Shown piece by piece: positions 22,747-33,731 of a stretch of DNA of 51,653 nt; within the stretch, counting starts at the first letter, position 1; each line of letters begins with the position of its first letter. The stretch is from positions 1 through 51,653 of the forward strand of contig ADNK01002687.1 of the NCBI GenBank assembly GCA_000320545.1, in the 5' to 3' direction. A model generated the notes under the pieces. That model was not told the DNA's origin. It made no database searches and saw only the letters and a program-made list of their open reading frames with translations. The position numbers were made by a program, and so were the translations under genes. The stretch is from Bigelowiella natans CCMP2755 (taxonomy: Eukaryota > Cercozoa > Chlorarachniophyceae).

Positions 22747-23955
22747 TAGACTTTTGATGGCGTATGCACAACTGCTACCACATGTATACGTAGCACAGTG
22801 TGATACATTGCCATTGTGGATGCGACAGACTGCTACGATGCTGCATCGCAGCATGTGTGCACGTATGACGATTGCAAAGTAGGCTCCTAGTCTAACACGG
22901 CATAATGATCAAAACATCTCATGTTGCGATGCTACGCCGCATAACGTGTGTGCTCTAGCTAGCTAGTGCGCATACATCGCAAGACGATCATTGTTGACCA
23001 AACCACAAATGACACGTGTTTGAAGCATGCAATGTGAGGCTGTTAACTCATGATCCTAATTGATTTCGCCAGCTAGGTGTCACTCACCACACGGTCCAAC
23101 GTCTGCATGTGCATGCATTCGCTAGATAGCTGAAGAAACACTCGACATGTCAACGATGCAGGCACCAGAGGCATTTTTCCACGCGCACACACACCGTGTC
23201 TAGCGTGTGCACGCAGCATGACAGTTCTGCGGTGTGTGTACGTGTGCTATCAGTTCCGCAGCTTCGATGCACATTTTCTTTCGTTGGTCACACGCTGGTG
23301 GTGCTGGTGCTGCGCCTCCCCACTGATGGGCACGGTTGATGCGGCGATCAATCGAACGAAGTTGCCAGCATGCCAGCGTGCTGCTCTGGTGCTCCTTCAC
23401 CAGTTCACTTCGTTCGATGTCAATCAGATTGGTCAAGATCCTGAGCATCACTCGGTGTGATGAGCGATCCCACCATTCCGGCACTTCTTGGCTCGATCGA
23501 ACAGACCTGAAGACCAGCAGAGTTCACCTCGTTCGTGCATGGCGGTGCCCAGGCTCAACGGCTCAACTAGCAAGCTAGCTAGCAAGCCAGCAAGGAATGG
23601 CATCGATGATTCTGCTTTTTGATCTTTGGATCGTGGCAGAGTGCTCAAGATTCAATGACTGTGTTCATGTGTTTACTCCAACTTCCAACACGATGTTGGC
23701 ACTGCTGTCATGGCTGCAGGGTGAACCCGGATTCAAGATCCCGCGAGAGTCACTCAAGACAAGCGCCTCACCAGAGCGTCTTTGTGTGAAGATTGCAGTA
23801 ATCTCGATTTGCAGCTGAATTTAGTCGTGCGACATGAAAAATAACCTCCTTTAACAAGATTAATACATATACTTACCGGTACTACTCGTACTCTCGCTCT
23901 TTACAGACCCCCTTCTCTTGGAACGAGATACGTCGTTTAAGACAGGGCGGCGAGG
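22747..23955. other. CTAG/TGCA-rich spacer
   Basis: No gene is supported. It is rich in GCTAGCTAG, GCATGCA and GTGCGC strings (for example AGCTAGCTAGCAAGCCAGCAAG near 23572). It separates two genes on the plus strand. Confidence 0.55.
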
Positions 23956-24507
23956 ATGTCAGATTCGTATGCAAAGCTACTAAAAACCCGACCGATTCTC
24001 ACGAAGGCACTGACTGCTGGAACACTAAGCGGTTTAGGGGATATCATTGCCGGTTTGCTGATAACGGGAAGTGTTCGCCTCCCCCCTGTCCTCCAACAGG
24101 CATTAATAGGCGTCGTATTGAAAGGGCCATACTTCCACTACGTATTTCAGCTAGTTGGAAAGCTCTTCGCAGGCTACGATCATGCGCGTCTTTCAACTGT
24201 GTTGAAGAAGATGTTGGTGACTCAGGGGGTATTTTCCCCACTTTTCCTCTTTCTCTACCTCACGAGCCTCAGGATGCTTCAGGGGAAAGAACTGGGCGCT
24301 GCCTTAGCTTACACAAGGAAGATTTTCCCTGCAGTCCTTACTGCAAACCTGAAATTTTGGCCAGTGGTTGATCTTTTGAGTTTCTCGTTTGTGCCAAACG
24401 AGTACCGAGTCCTTTTTGCGAACCTCGCAGGACTTATATGGACTGTGTATCTAGTGTGGAAAACACGACAGCTCAGTTTAAGAAATAGCAAAAAAAAACA
24501 TGATTAA
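23956..24507 (+). CDS. Mpv17/PMP22 family integral membrane protein
   Basis: A single exon encodes 183 residues, the usual length of the family. Family hallmarks in order are YAKLLKTRPILTKALTAGTL near the N-terminus, SGLGDIIAG (family G-x-GD), the GPYFHYVFQ block after helix 2 (family GP..H.WY), LVTQGVFSPLFLFLY (family DQ....P), ANLKFWPVVDLLSFSFVPNE (family N...WP..Q...F.FVP) and a last helix ending IWTVYLVWK. Four membrane helices are expected. Members sit in the peroxisomal membrane (PMP22), the mitochondrial inner membrane (Mpv17/Sym1) or the vacuole, and act as channels or metabolite-flux modulators. The basic tail NSKKKHD and the short N-terminus do not decide between these. The coding sequence has no intron, unlike most neighbours. 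The ATG at 23956 is the first in frame and fits the family's N-terminus. Confidence 0.9.
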   Translation: MSDSYAKLLKTRPILTKALTAGTLSGLGDIIAGLLITGSVRLPPVLQQALIGVVLKGPYFHYVFQLVGKLFAGYDHARLSTVLKKMLVTQGVFSPLFLFLYLTSLRMLQGKELGAALAYTRKIFPAVLTANLKFWPVVDLLSFSFVPNEYRVLFANLAGLIWTVYLVWKTRQLSLRNSKKKHD

Positions 24508-25681
24508 TACACAATGGATCAATATCAAGATAATATTAATAGAATGGGTAACGAGTTTCTCATCATCATGAGCAACACAATCGACGATAATGCTACGCAC
24601 CACTGCAAAAGATACTCAGCACTGTTATTCTCCCGTGTCCTGAATGACTGAGCCCCTGCTTCAACAATCATGAGTCATCTGTAGTAGTTTGTAAAGTGAA
24701 ATAGTATGAAATTTGGATATCTGCCTGTCAATGAGCTTTATTAGAGTTTCTAAAGAGTGCAATTTTATGCTCACTCCACTGAGATCAAGAACATTCCAAA
24801 ATTCTCCAAGCTCATCATGCCGTCTTAGTTATCAACAGTTAAACACATGTGCAGTGTGCCAGAAGACAGGACATGCCTCAATGCAGCAAGCACTAATGCA
24901 AAACTACCTAGTGCGTGAGCACGTGGCACCGTGCGTCATGATGACATGCACTGCCGCACTACACACATCATGCCTTCCATGACTAGATGACGAAACGTGC
25001 ATTTTTCAGTTTGAAAATTGGATTGGGGACAGCAATGACGATGATCTGATTCATTTAAAACCCCCACTGCTAGACTGGCCATGCATGCTTTTCAATGTGG
25101 CACAATGCAAATGATTGTGCACAAGTGCACGTGACCAGCATTCCCGCCAGCACACTGGCTAGCTGGAGCACACACACACACACACAGCACGCTGGCACAC
25201 TTCTGCAATGTTTGGCGCCAACATGCATCTGGACGCGTGCAATGCAGTCGGTCACCACACTTCTCTAGTTCTTGTCACGTTCTCAAAGCTGGACAGTTTG
25301 GCTTGTGTGGTCCAGCATTGTGCGCGTGTGTGTGTCGTGCTAGCGAGCGCAAGCTGCGCCTTTTAGATCGATGATGCATCGAAGGCGCACCCCAGCTATG
25401 AGTGAAACCAGTCTATTGATGCGCAAGAAGGTGCGCAAGAACCACAACATGGGAGACATGCACAATTCGCACGCATCAACGCCGTAGCTGCGCTTGCAAG
25501 CAATGTTTCCAAAAACCGCTTAGACATCGTGTCGCAGAAATGGAAAAGACTGCTGAAACCCGCTGCGACAAAGTGGGTTTGACCGTTGAAACTAGGAAAT
25601 GAGAGCATGATGCGTTGTCTCGACAGAGAATTCCCCTTCTAAACTGCCTTCACCACTCGTCTAGAACAAACCTGTGCAACA
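24508..25681. other. CTAG/TGCA-rich island with inverted repeat copy
   Basis: No gene is supported. It holds TGCA, GTGC and GCTAGC strings, a short CA run (about 25172-25187), and a diverged minus-strand copy of the dispersed repeat near 25386-25460. Confidence 0.5.
25386..25460 (-). repeat. Dispersed repeat, copy D (inverted, diverged)
   Basis: The reverse complement reads TGCATGTCTCCCATGTTGTGG, then TTCTTGCGCA, matching the core of copies A-C (TGCCTGTCTCCCATGTGGTTCTGGCGCA) with small insertions. The match is shorter than among A, B and C, so this is less certain. Confidence 0.5.
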
Positions 25682-26928
25682 ATGGAATCCGTTGGAAAAA
25701 ATGGACCATCAGATCCCACAAGCGAAACGAAAACAATAGGTTTCATACGTGCATGCAATGCGGTCAAACCAATAGATTAAAAAACAATGTTACAGTGTTA
25801 TCACCGTTGAAGTTGGCATTGCAACTGAGAGAACTGACAAGGAACCCCTCAAGCCATGAATTCCTCATAAGAAAATACGACATCTTGAAAGGTGAAGTAC
25901 CGATGGCATGGCTAATTAAATTCAGTATTATTTGCAAGATGCCTTCCTTTGCGTGGATAAATACCTAGTGCCCAGTGCCCAGTGTCTTTCATCGATGTCT
26001 TAGAAACAATGCACATTGCACATAATAAAATGAAATGCATTCACGTCACCTTTGTGGTTTGATACGATCACATTGAGAGTCTTGTACCAATTTTTGACTA
26101 GGGTTGGCGAAGCTCATCTATGTAGATGATGATCGTGTACAAATTGCTAGTCTGCAGGCTCTAGAGCTTCTCGCCAGGAACCCAATCAACAGGAAATCTA
26201 TTAGGAAAGAAGAAGATCTTATGAAGACAATCGAGACTTGTGCAGTAGCAAATGGGTCAGAGAATAACAATTCAATACAACTAGATAAGAAAATTGTATC
26301 ATTGGGTAACAAAAATCCTTCAGAAGTAATAGACACGTTAAAGAGTAACATAGTAACATTACTCGCAAAAAAGACCTGGAAATCTAAAAAGGTTCGCGAT
26401 AAACTAACAATTTCGAACAGAACAATCAAAATATATGAATATATAATCCTGCTCTGTTTATATTAGAAAAAGTCATCAACCAAAATTCGAACCAAAGTTG
26501 ATGTAGAGTTTTCTTATCTGGAGTCTGAGGAGGATGCTGAGGAGATTCGATCAGAAGTCCTTAAAATATCGGGTGTCATTTCTGTTACTTGCGACTTGGA
26601 AAAGCAAGTCATAACTTGTTATTGCAGAAAGGGGAGGGATGAGATGATGGGAAAGCTTAAAAAAGCAATGAATGCGGTTATAAACGCGCGAAGGAGTAGA
26701 GCTTCATCATCCATTTCAACAAATAGTGATGCTTACAATTATGTTCCTGAAATGAGGGAGGGTAAAAATAATGCTGCCCACCAACGCACTAGTAGTACTA
26801 TAGGCGTCTATGAATCGCCGGAAACAACCTTCGACAAAGAAAAACATCAAGAAAAGAGAAAACGTGCTATGGAACGACGACGACAAGCAAAATCTGGCTA
26901 CCTTGGAATGCTAAGCTACTTTTTTTGA
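25682..26928 (+). CDS. ARMC1-like protein (armadillo repeats plus HMA-like domain)
   Basis: Four exons, 25682-25739, 25796-25891, 26102-26391 and 26467-26928, close in phase to 301 residues (human ARMC1 is of similar size). The first half holds armadillo-type helices (LALQLRELTRNPSSHEFLIR, then YVDDDRVQIASLQALELLAR and NPINRKSIR), the spacing seen in ARMC1. The second half has a ferredoxin-like, HMA-related domain (KVDVEFSYLESEEDAEEIRS, then LKISGVISVTCDLEKQVITC), which as in ARMC1 lacks the metal-binding CxxC at the usual place. The C-terminus ends in a short aromatic motif, YLGMLSYFF, comparable to the ARMC1 tail. In animals ARMC1 associates with mitochondria and affects their shape and distribution. 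The N-terminal exon (MESVGKNGPSDPTSE) is the least certain part; it was chosen because phase and position fit. Confidence 0.8.
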
Positions 26929-27575
26929 GCACAGCCATATCTAGTCATAAATCATGTACAGTCCCTCACAGTACTCTAGTACAGCACGCTTTCTCGTTGG
27001 CTAACACGTGCGGCGCTCCCATCCTGTCTAGTGCATGTATTCTAGGCATATAGGTGTACATAGCACGCATCCAATGTGGAATGTGTACTTCCTGAAATGC
27101 GATAGAACCTGAGATTGCCACAAATGACTTCCTGTCGCTGTCATCGCATCACACATCCAAGCAAATTGAAGTACTAGACCGCGGCCTCTTTCCCGGTGCT
27201 CTCATTGTCAAACTAAATAAATGTTTCGCACTCCTAGACTTTGCACAAAAGCTAGAAAGCGCGATCGAAGGGTGATGATGACGCTAGCTAGCTAGAACGC
27301 ACTAGATCAGTGATAGAATGCTAGAATGTGAGCCACAACCTAGCAATGCTAGAATGCTTGCTAATGTTCTAATGTTGCTGGCTAGCTGGAATTTCAATGT
27401 GCTAGTGTGGCTAGAAGGAAGTAATTTTTTGAAAGATTCACCATGTTGTACTAGCCTAACATCTGGACATGCTAGCATGCTAGCATGTCTGTACAATAGT
27501 CGCTACAAAATGAAACGCGGCACATATGTTTAAAGTATGCATGTTCATTTTGCAACTTAGACCAAAAGATTCGTA
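26929..27575. other. CTAG-rich spacer between convergent genes
   Basis: Convergent 3' ends of the ARMC1-like (+) and BT1 (-) genes flank it. It is dense in CTAG: ATGCTAGCATGCTAGCATG near 27468-27487 and GCTAGCTAGCTAGAACGCAC near 27284. No coding sequence is seen. Confidence 0.6.
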
Positions 27576-28247
27576 TCACACAGTAATGAGATTGTAGATT
27601 GCTTGTCCAATGCCCCAACCAACCCCAGCAACAAGCATTGCTATTAAAATTAGACCACCGCACACTGAGGTAGTGGGAGAGCGGGAACTCGCATCTTCAT
27701 CATTTTGATGTAATTCGTCCAATGGTACTGATGAAACTACTTTATTTTGATTACAGTCCACATACTTCATCCGTGAATTGTACTGATCCTTGTTTTCACT
27801 AACTATATCAACGGTAGCTAGCTCAGAATTTGTAACATACCTGTGCTTAGAGTCTATACACAAAGTATCATTAATGTTGAGAGCAATGCCCCTCTTATCA
27901 TCGCAAATATTATTGCTTTTGTCTTCACATCTGACAGCAAGTGAAGCCATCTCTGCTTTAGTTGCGCAATGATCTCTTGTTCCATTCTCCCCCGCAACAG
28001 CAACACCTTCTCGCCCGTCGTCATCCTTGTCGACATCTGACGGCGATGGTGATAGCTGTGTGGGGAGGAGGAGCACTAATGGAATGACGAGGAGGCGAAG
28101 ACAGGAACAAATGACCACCAACTTCCATAGGTTGTCGTAGTTGCTCAGCGTGATGCTAAGTCCCTCGATAAGCGTTGCAGAGAGGCTTCCGCTTATCGTT
28201 CCTCCGGCTATTTGAACACTTGTCACGGCGGCGTACACCTGTTGGAT

Positions 28248-28306
<59 letters not shown>

Positions 28307-28562
28307 TAGGGGGGGGGGGAGGGGCACAGTGGCAAAGTATGTGAGCATTCTATACTAATATGTATACCGAGCCTTTGACTCCTTCTGGACATAAGGAAGC
28401 AACGAGGATAAGGATCGGCATGCCTATGAGCGTACGGGCCATATCTATCACAACCAAGTCGCCAAGAGCGAAGACAAAGTCTGGAATGCCTGGATATGGA
28501 TTTTATTCACAAACAGCATTTGGTCATCATCTATTCCCACAGTGTGAGTCAACACATTATTT

Positions 28563-28604
<42 letters not shown>

Positions 28605-29282
28605 CTACTACCACTACCCACAACCAACAACTACAAGCACTACATCTACTACTGCTAGTAGTACCCCATTCCCTATTCAGCCCGAAGACGAGGATGAGCT
28701 GGGAGAGAGAGATCACACAGGAGATGAAAATCACAGAGGAAAAGAACACCCTCCAATCAACCGTCTTAAAACAACTGTTGTAGAGGTACATCCCGACGAT
28801 TCCTGAAGCACACAGGTGCAACAATCACAGGGCGCCATACAAAATTAGCATTAGAGCCTTTCACAACGAGACCAACCCAGACGAGTGCAGTTTAGTATAT
28901 AACGCGATGATTAGTGCACCCCCTCCCTACCTGCAGCGCCGCCAACGAGCATTGTAAGAGCCAACTGCGTTGGAGTGAATCTTAGCTTAACGATGTAAAA
29001 CGTTTGCATGGCTGTGCTGGCATCAGGAAGCATGCTGAATGCGAAGATAAAGAAACTCGGCATGAAGATGCGCTTCTGAATCAAGGCCCCCCATAGACGG
29101 TATGCCTTGTTGCCACTGGTAGGAGGATCGGCATGGCCTACTACGGATAATAATAATAATAATAATGAAATTAACAATTATAATGCTGCAGATATGCCGT
29201 ACAGTGATGTAATATTACGAATGTGCTATAGCTGTGTAGATGCTTATATTGTTGCGCAATTATTCAATTTAATATACAATAT

Positions 29283-29325
<43 letters not shown>

Positions 29326-30304
29326 TCGCATAAATATATACATCAAACGGAGTGTAGTAATACCGGATTCATTGTTGTCCCCATCACCACCATCATCATC
29401 ATCCTCATCGACGCTCTGACGACGATCCAATTCTCCTCCTCCATCATCATCACCAACGTTGACCTTGGTGTATTTATCTTTCTCTCCTTTTGTTCTTTTC
29501 TGTCGGGGACGACTCGCACAGGAGGCAGCAGCAGCAGCAGCAGTCAGTGGGGATGGTGATGAAGAAGAAGATGATACAGCTGTAATGGGTGTTAGAGCCA
29601 TGTTGTCACCACTCTTGATTTCCTTCCCCTTGCTTTGGTCTTCTTTTTGGAGGATGAACCTCTGCATCATTATTGAGTCGTTCAGCTCTCCAAGGCCCGA
29701 GTAACTGCCTCCATCGATTTCATCGGTATTTGTATCATCATCATCATGATCATCACCACAATTATCGATGGTATCTGATGACTGACTGTCCTCCTTCAGC
29801 ATGCAGACAACAGGTATGGCTGGTAGCTTCAAAAGAGCGTTTATGAACAAAATACTTCGAATCTGTACAGCACATACAACAACAACAAAAACAACAACAA
29901 CAACACCACCAACAACAACAACACCACCACCAACAACAATATCAACACCAACATGGACATGCGAGAGCAGGGACAAGTCAAATTGCCATCGTTTGGCTGT
30001 CATTCAAAATGGGTGTATTTTCACCAAATTTTCCTTGTTGTACACTCAATTAACAAGTAAGTAGCAAGCTGTAGTAGCTAACCGAAAGCCATTCTTGCGA
30101 TGCAAAGCCACCGAGTAAAGTTCCAGTAACTCCTCCAAACGTCATCAGCATGAGACTGTGCGTTTGTAATGTGCCCTTAGCCTTGCTAGATTCATGCCGC
30201 ATAGCCTCCACAACAAGCGTTTCTAGCATAACGGCGCTTGCCATTTCTGTTCTCCATGTGGTGTATGTACGTAGATGCGGAGAAAGAGGGGAGAAGCGAG
30301 AAAA

Positions 30305-30364
<60 letters not shown>

Positions 30365-31237
30365 AAGAGAAGGAGAAGCGGTTGTTAGATTGTTTTTAGA
30401 ACACATTTCACGACCTGCATTAAGGCTATTTATCTACACTACTGCCATTTCATTTTAAGCGGTATGAAGAGCGAAAACCATCAACGTTATCGATTTTTAT
30501 TTACAGATATATTAGGATGTATTGCACGCATTACCTCCCAAATTTGCGGCGAAGAGCATCATCGCCGCAATAACGATCCTAGGCTGGTGCTCCTGAGTTG
30601 ACATAACTGCAAGAACAGCAAAGGCAAACATGTAAGCTACGATGCCGATCTGCATGTAGCTGAGGCGGTGATATCCACAGATGGGCACTGAATCTGAGAG
30701 AAACGCCGTTGGCATCTTGAGGTTCCAGGCTACGCCGCTCAGTACTGCGATTGTAGCTTGAATGTGCGGTGAAGCGCGAAGGGTCTTGACGAGAAAGAAC
30801 GCCAGTGCTGGGCCGGCAAATGCATTGCTGAATCCAAATAACAGGAACAGCGCACGGATGCCTAGAACCTGCAACTTGTTTCCCCTATGATGAACAACTC
30901 CTCCACGCTCTGGTGGCCTTTCTCCCCTTCCTCCTCCTCCTCCTCCTCCTTCTCCTCCTCCTTCTCCTCCTCCATCGAACCCGAAGTTTTCCTCCGCTGC
31001 TGTGTTGTTGCCTTTTTCCTCGCCGTCCCTTCTTCTTAGACTGGATGTTCGACTGCTTGAACAACTGTATAATAAGCTGTTCGAAGCGATAAACGCCCTA
31101 CCCCTTCTACTAGACTCCAAGTTCGTGTTAACGGAGCCTCCAAGTCCGTATTTTTCGGCGTCTTCGTCGTCGTCGTCATTGTCGCCAGCTGATCGCAACG
31201 CATGCATGAAAGGCCTCCTTCTAGTGCTCTTTCTCAT
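27576..31237 (-). CDS. BT1-family folate/biopterin transporter
   Basis: Seven exons, 30535-31237, 30083-30246, 29349-29862, 28931-29140, 28665-28802, 28368-28489 and 27576-28238, close in phase to about 837 residues. BT1/FBT members are 12-helix major-facilitator-type carriers that import folates or pterins; they occur in kinetoplastids, algae, plants and stramenopiles. Family motifs are FLSDSVPICGYHRLSYMQIG (SDS-P-GYRR), VMLETLVVEAMRHESSKAKG, then LGGF, the GIVGMYLYNSCFK block, LILVFGLNREWGIPDFVFAL, LGDLVVIDMARTLIG, and CPEGVKGSVYAAVTS. The protein is longer than usual because of three low-complexity insertions: an acidic and Gly-rich N-terminus (about 130 residues), a loop in exon 3 (about 130 residues, acidic with Ser and Ala runs), and a hydrophilic loop in exon 7 before the last helix (LILIAMLVAGVGWGIGQAIY). 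The start at 31237 has an in-frame stop just upstream. Introns carry TA, CA and CT runs. Confidence 0.88.
28248..28318. repeat. (CA)n(TA)n and G-run microsatellites in BT1 intron 6
   Basis: A CA run changes to a TA run, followed within 10 bp by a G run (C run in the sense of the gene). Confidence 0.9.
28564..28600 (-). repeat. (CT)n in sense of BT1 intron 5
   Basis: It reads as an AG run on the plus strand and as CT in the direction of transcription, within the intron between 28665 and 28489. Confidence 0.9.
29287..29324. repeat. (TA)n microsatellite in BT1 intron 3
   Basis: This is a run of about 18 TA units just downstream of the exon 3 donor. An AAT run (about 29147-29165) lies at the other end of the intron. 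Confidence 0.9.
30309..30372 (-). repeat. (CT)n in sense of BT1 intron 1
   Basis: This is a GA run of more than 50 bp on the plus strand with a few GAAA interruptions. It is pyrimidine-rich in the sense of the gene and ends about 60 bp before the exon 2 acceptor. Confidence 0.9.
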
Positions 31238-31673
31238 TCATACCAATAATTTCCGAGTGATTTCGATCGCTTCCAAGCAACTTCCACCCAATGGCAGTAG
31301 GGGAAGGGGAGACGGAGTGCCTCCCAGTTTGCAAGGGAGGAGAGAAGAGGCGGGCGGCCCAGTGCCAAATCCGTTCGGAAGGATTCAAAATCTACACTGT
31401 AAGTCACTAAAAAGACTATGTCGCATTTGGGAAATTGCCTGACCTATCCTTATTTTCATTATCGTCGCCAAATGTCATTGACGTATCCTCAAAACATTCT
31501 CTCTTTATTGAATCGTATCATCAAATGTTCTAAAGGCATGCGATTTTCCCGTTGAAACAAGTACGTAAAGATGTCGCATATCCGAATAGGAGAAGGAAGC
31601 TCGGAAGAAGAAGGAACCATCTGGATTCCGCCTCTTCCTTCCTTCCCCCCTCCAAGGATCTGGCATAATCCAA
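31238..31673. promoter_or_regulatory. Divergent spacer, BT1 / DODA
   Basis: 436 bp separate the start codons of the BT1 transporter (-) and the dioxygenase (+). Promoters and 5' leaders of both are expected here. Open frames inside have no domain. No clear core-promoter motif is visible to me. Confidence 0.45.
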
Positions 31674-33680
31674 ATGACAACGACTGATTCGGACTATCCT
31701 TCAAAGCTACCGACGTTTTTTCTTTCGTAAGTTTGCTAGTGATGAGGGTTCGCATTTTCTGATCACTTTGCCATCAGACACGGGGGCGGCCCGCTTCCAT
31801 TGCTAGGAAAGGATCCTCCGCTTGCAAAGCACCTTTCAGGGCTTGGAAAACTACTTCAGAAACGCGGGTGATGGTCACTGATATACGTTTTTCTCTCATT
31901 CCTTATATTCATACGTATAGACTCGAAGTTTGCGTCTGATCTAGTTATCACTGTTGTAACACATGAACAACTTTATGATCGTTCAGAGGTTATACCTCCA
32001 TTCTGGTAGTATCTGCTCACTGGGAGGAGAAAGTTCCAACCTTGCAAATCACACCAGACCCTTCTCTGTACTTCGACTACTACGGTAGGGCAGGAATAGA
32101 TATTTGATGGCCCCAACATGATCTTGAGAGCCTCTAGTCGATTCATAGCCATGCACATTATCCGTATGTTGGGAGGATGCACCATTATCAGGCTTTCCCA
32201 AGGAAACATATGAGTATAAATACACACCATTATCAGGCTTTCCCAAGGAAACCTACGAGTATAAATACAAATCATTATCAGGCTTTCCCAAGGAAACATA
32301 CGAGTATAAATATCCCTGTAAACCCGCGACCAAGGCTGCCAAGAGGGTAGTCACGAATCACGCACACACACACGCATATAAAGACACACACCCTGTGTGT
32401 GAAGCAAACCGTTGTACAATATACACGTGCATCCGTTCTAATTAATGTTCTCAGCGTATTTATTGATGAGAATACTTATAATGATGATAGACATCATTAA
32501 CCAAACTTGCATGTATAAAAATATATATTGTGAAACTTTTCATGGATCAAATATTAGTGGTAAATATTTGTCTATCAAGCCTTGGGCTGATTTTCTTTGA
32601 TACTCAATCATTCACGCCAGCTTGCTGCCTCTCTCCAACGTTTTGAGTTGATTTTCACCTTGCTAATATTTCAGGCTCATAAGTTATTGAACGATGCCGG
32701 AATCGAGACAGCAGACAACAAAAAGAGAGGGTTGTATTTGAACGTGTTAGTAGAGGCAGCCAGTTTGCAAAAATGTTACACACAAAGAGAAATAGAAAAT
32801 GGGGAGGTAAGGATGGGTGTGGGAAATATGAAGTATTACAGAAAGTGTCCGATTGCCGCTCTGAGCATATAGATAAAATGGTATAAAATCTTTGTCAGCT
32901 ACGACCACGGAATGTTCGTTCCTTTGATGCTAATGTTCCCTCATACTATCGACGTCCCCGTAAGGTTGCAGTGTAAGTGAATTGCGTAGATTAACTATAT
33001 CTCGACTAATAGTCACAAGCGCCAGGCAAATAGCAAGATCCTACATCCATTCCATTCTTCTTCATTTTCCAGTCAAATATCGCTTGTGAATACTTTGAAT
33101 GCGAAAGAACATTGGAAGATTGGCGAAGCTCTCGCACCACTTCGAGAAGAAGGTATGTCAAATATATACATAATATATACCACCCCCCTGCGTATGAGAG
33201 AATAGAGCATTGGCCAACGCGCTCTCCCTTCCTTCTCTTAGTCTATCGACTAAAGACAACGGAATATTTGCGTGTATAATAGTACACATACGTGCAGGTG
33301 TTCTTCTCATTGGATCAGGCATGAGTTATCACGGATTTTTCCAAAAACTTCCTAGAGGTTACATTCTTCCCCTTTACGAAGTACACAAGGTTGGTTAGCT
33401 ATATTTTTGATAATGAGCATGTGGTTGTGGTAATATTCGTCTAGGTGTCAGCATGGCAACTGCATCGAAAAGCTTTGATAACTATCTCTCTGGGGCACTT
33501 CTAGAGCTTACTGGGGTATGATTACATTGATTCTCGTAGCTAACAACAAAACAGCAACCATAGGATAGCTATTCAAAGATTACAACAGATATAAACCACT
33601 TAACAATAAAACTGCAGAGTCATTCGTGATTTATTGCATTTTTTGCCTGATAGCTATTTACGGACCAGCCTCTAATCCCC

Positions 33681-33731
<51 letters not shown>

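Noticed and set aside
29287-29324. TA runs considered as TATA promoters or matrix-attachment sites
   Set aside because: The runs in the gene-bearing parts lie inside introns of confidently modelled genes, far from start codons.
31489-31755. Minus-strand 88-codon frame upstream of BT1
   Set aside because: It overlaps the first exon of the DODA gene in antisense. The BT1 start at 31237 has an in-frame stop directly upstream and needs no extra exon.
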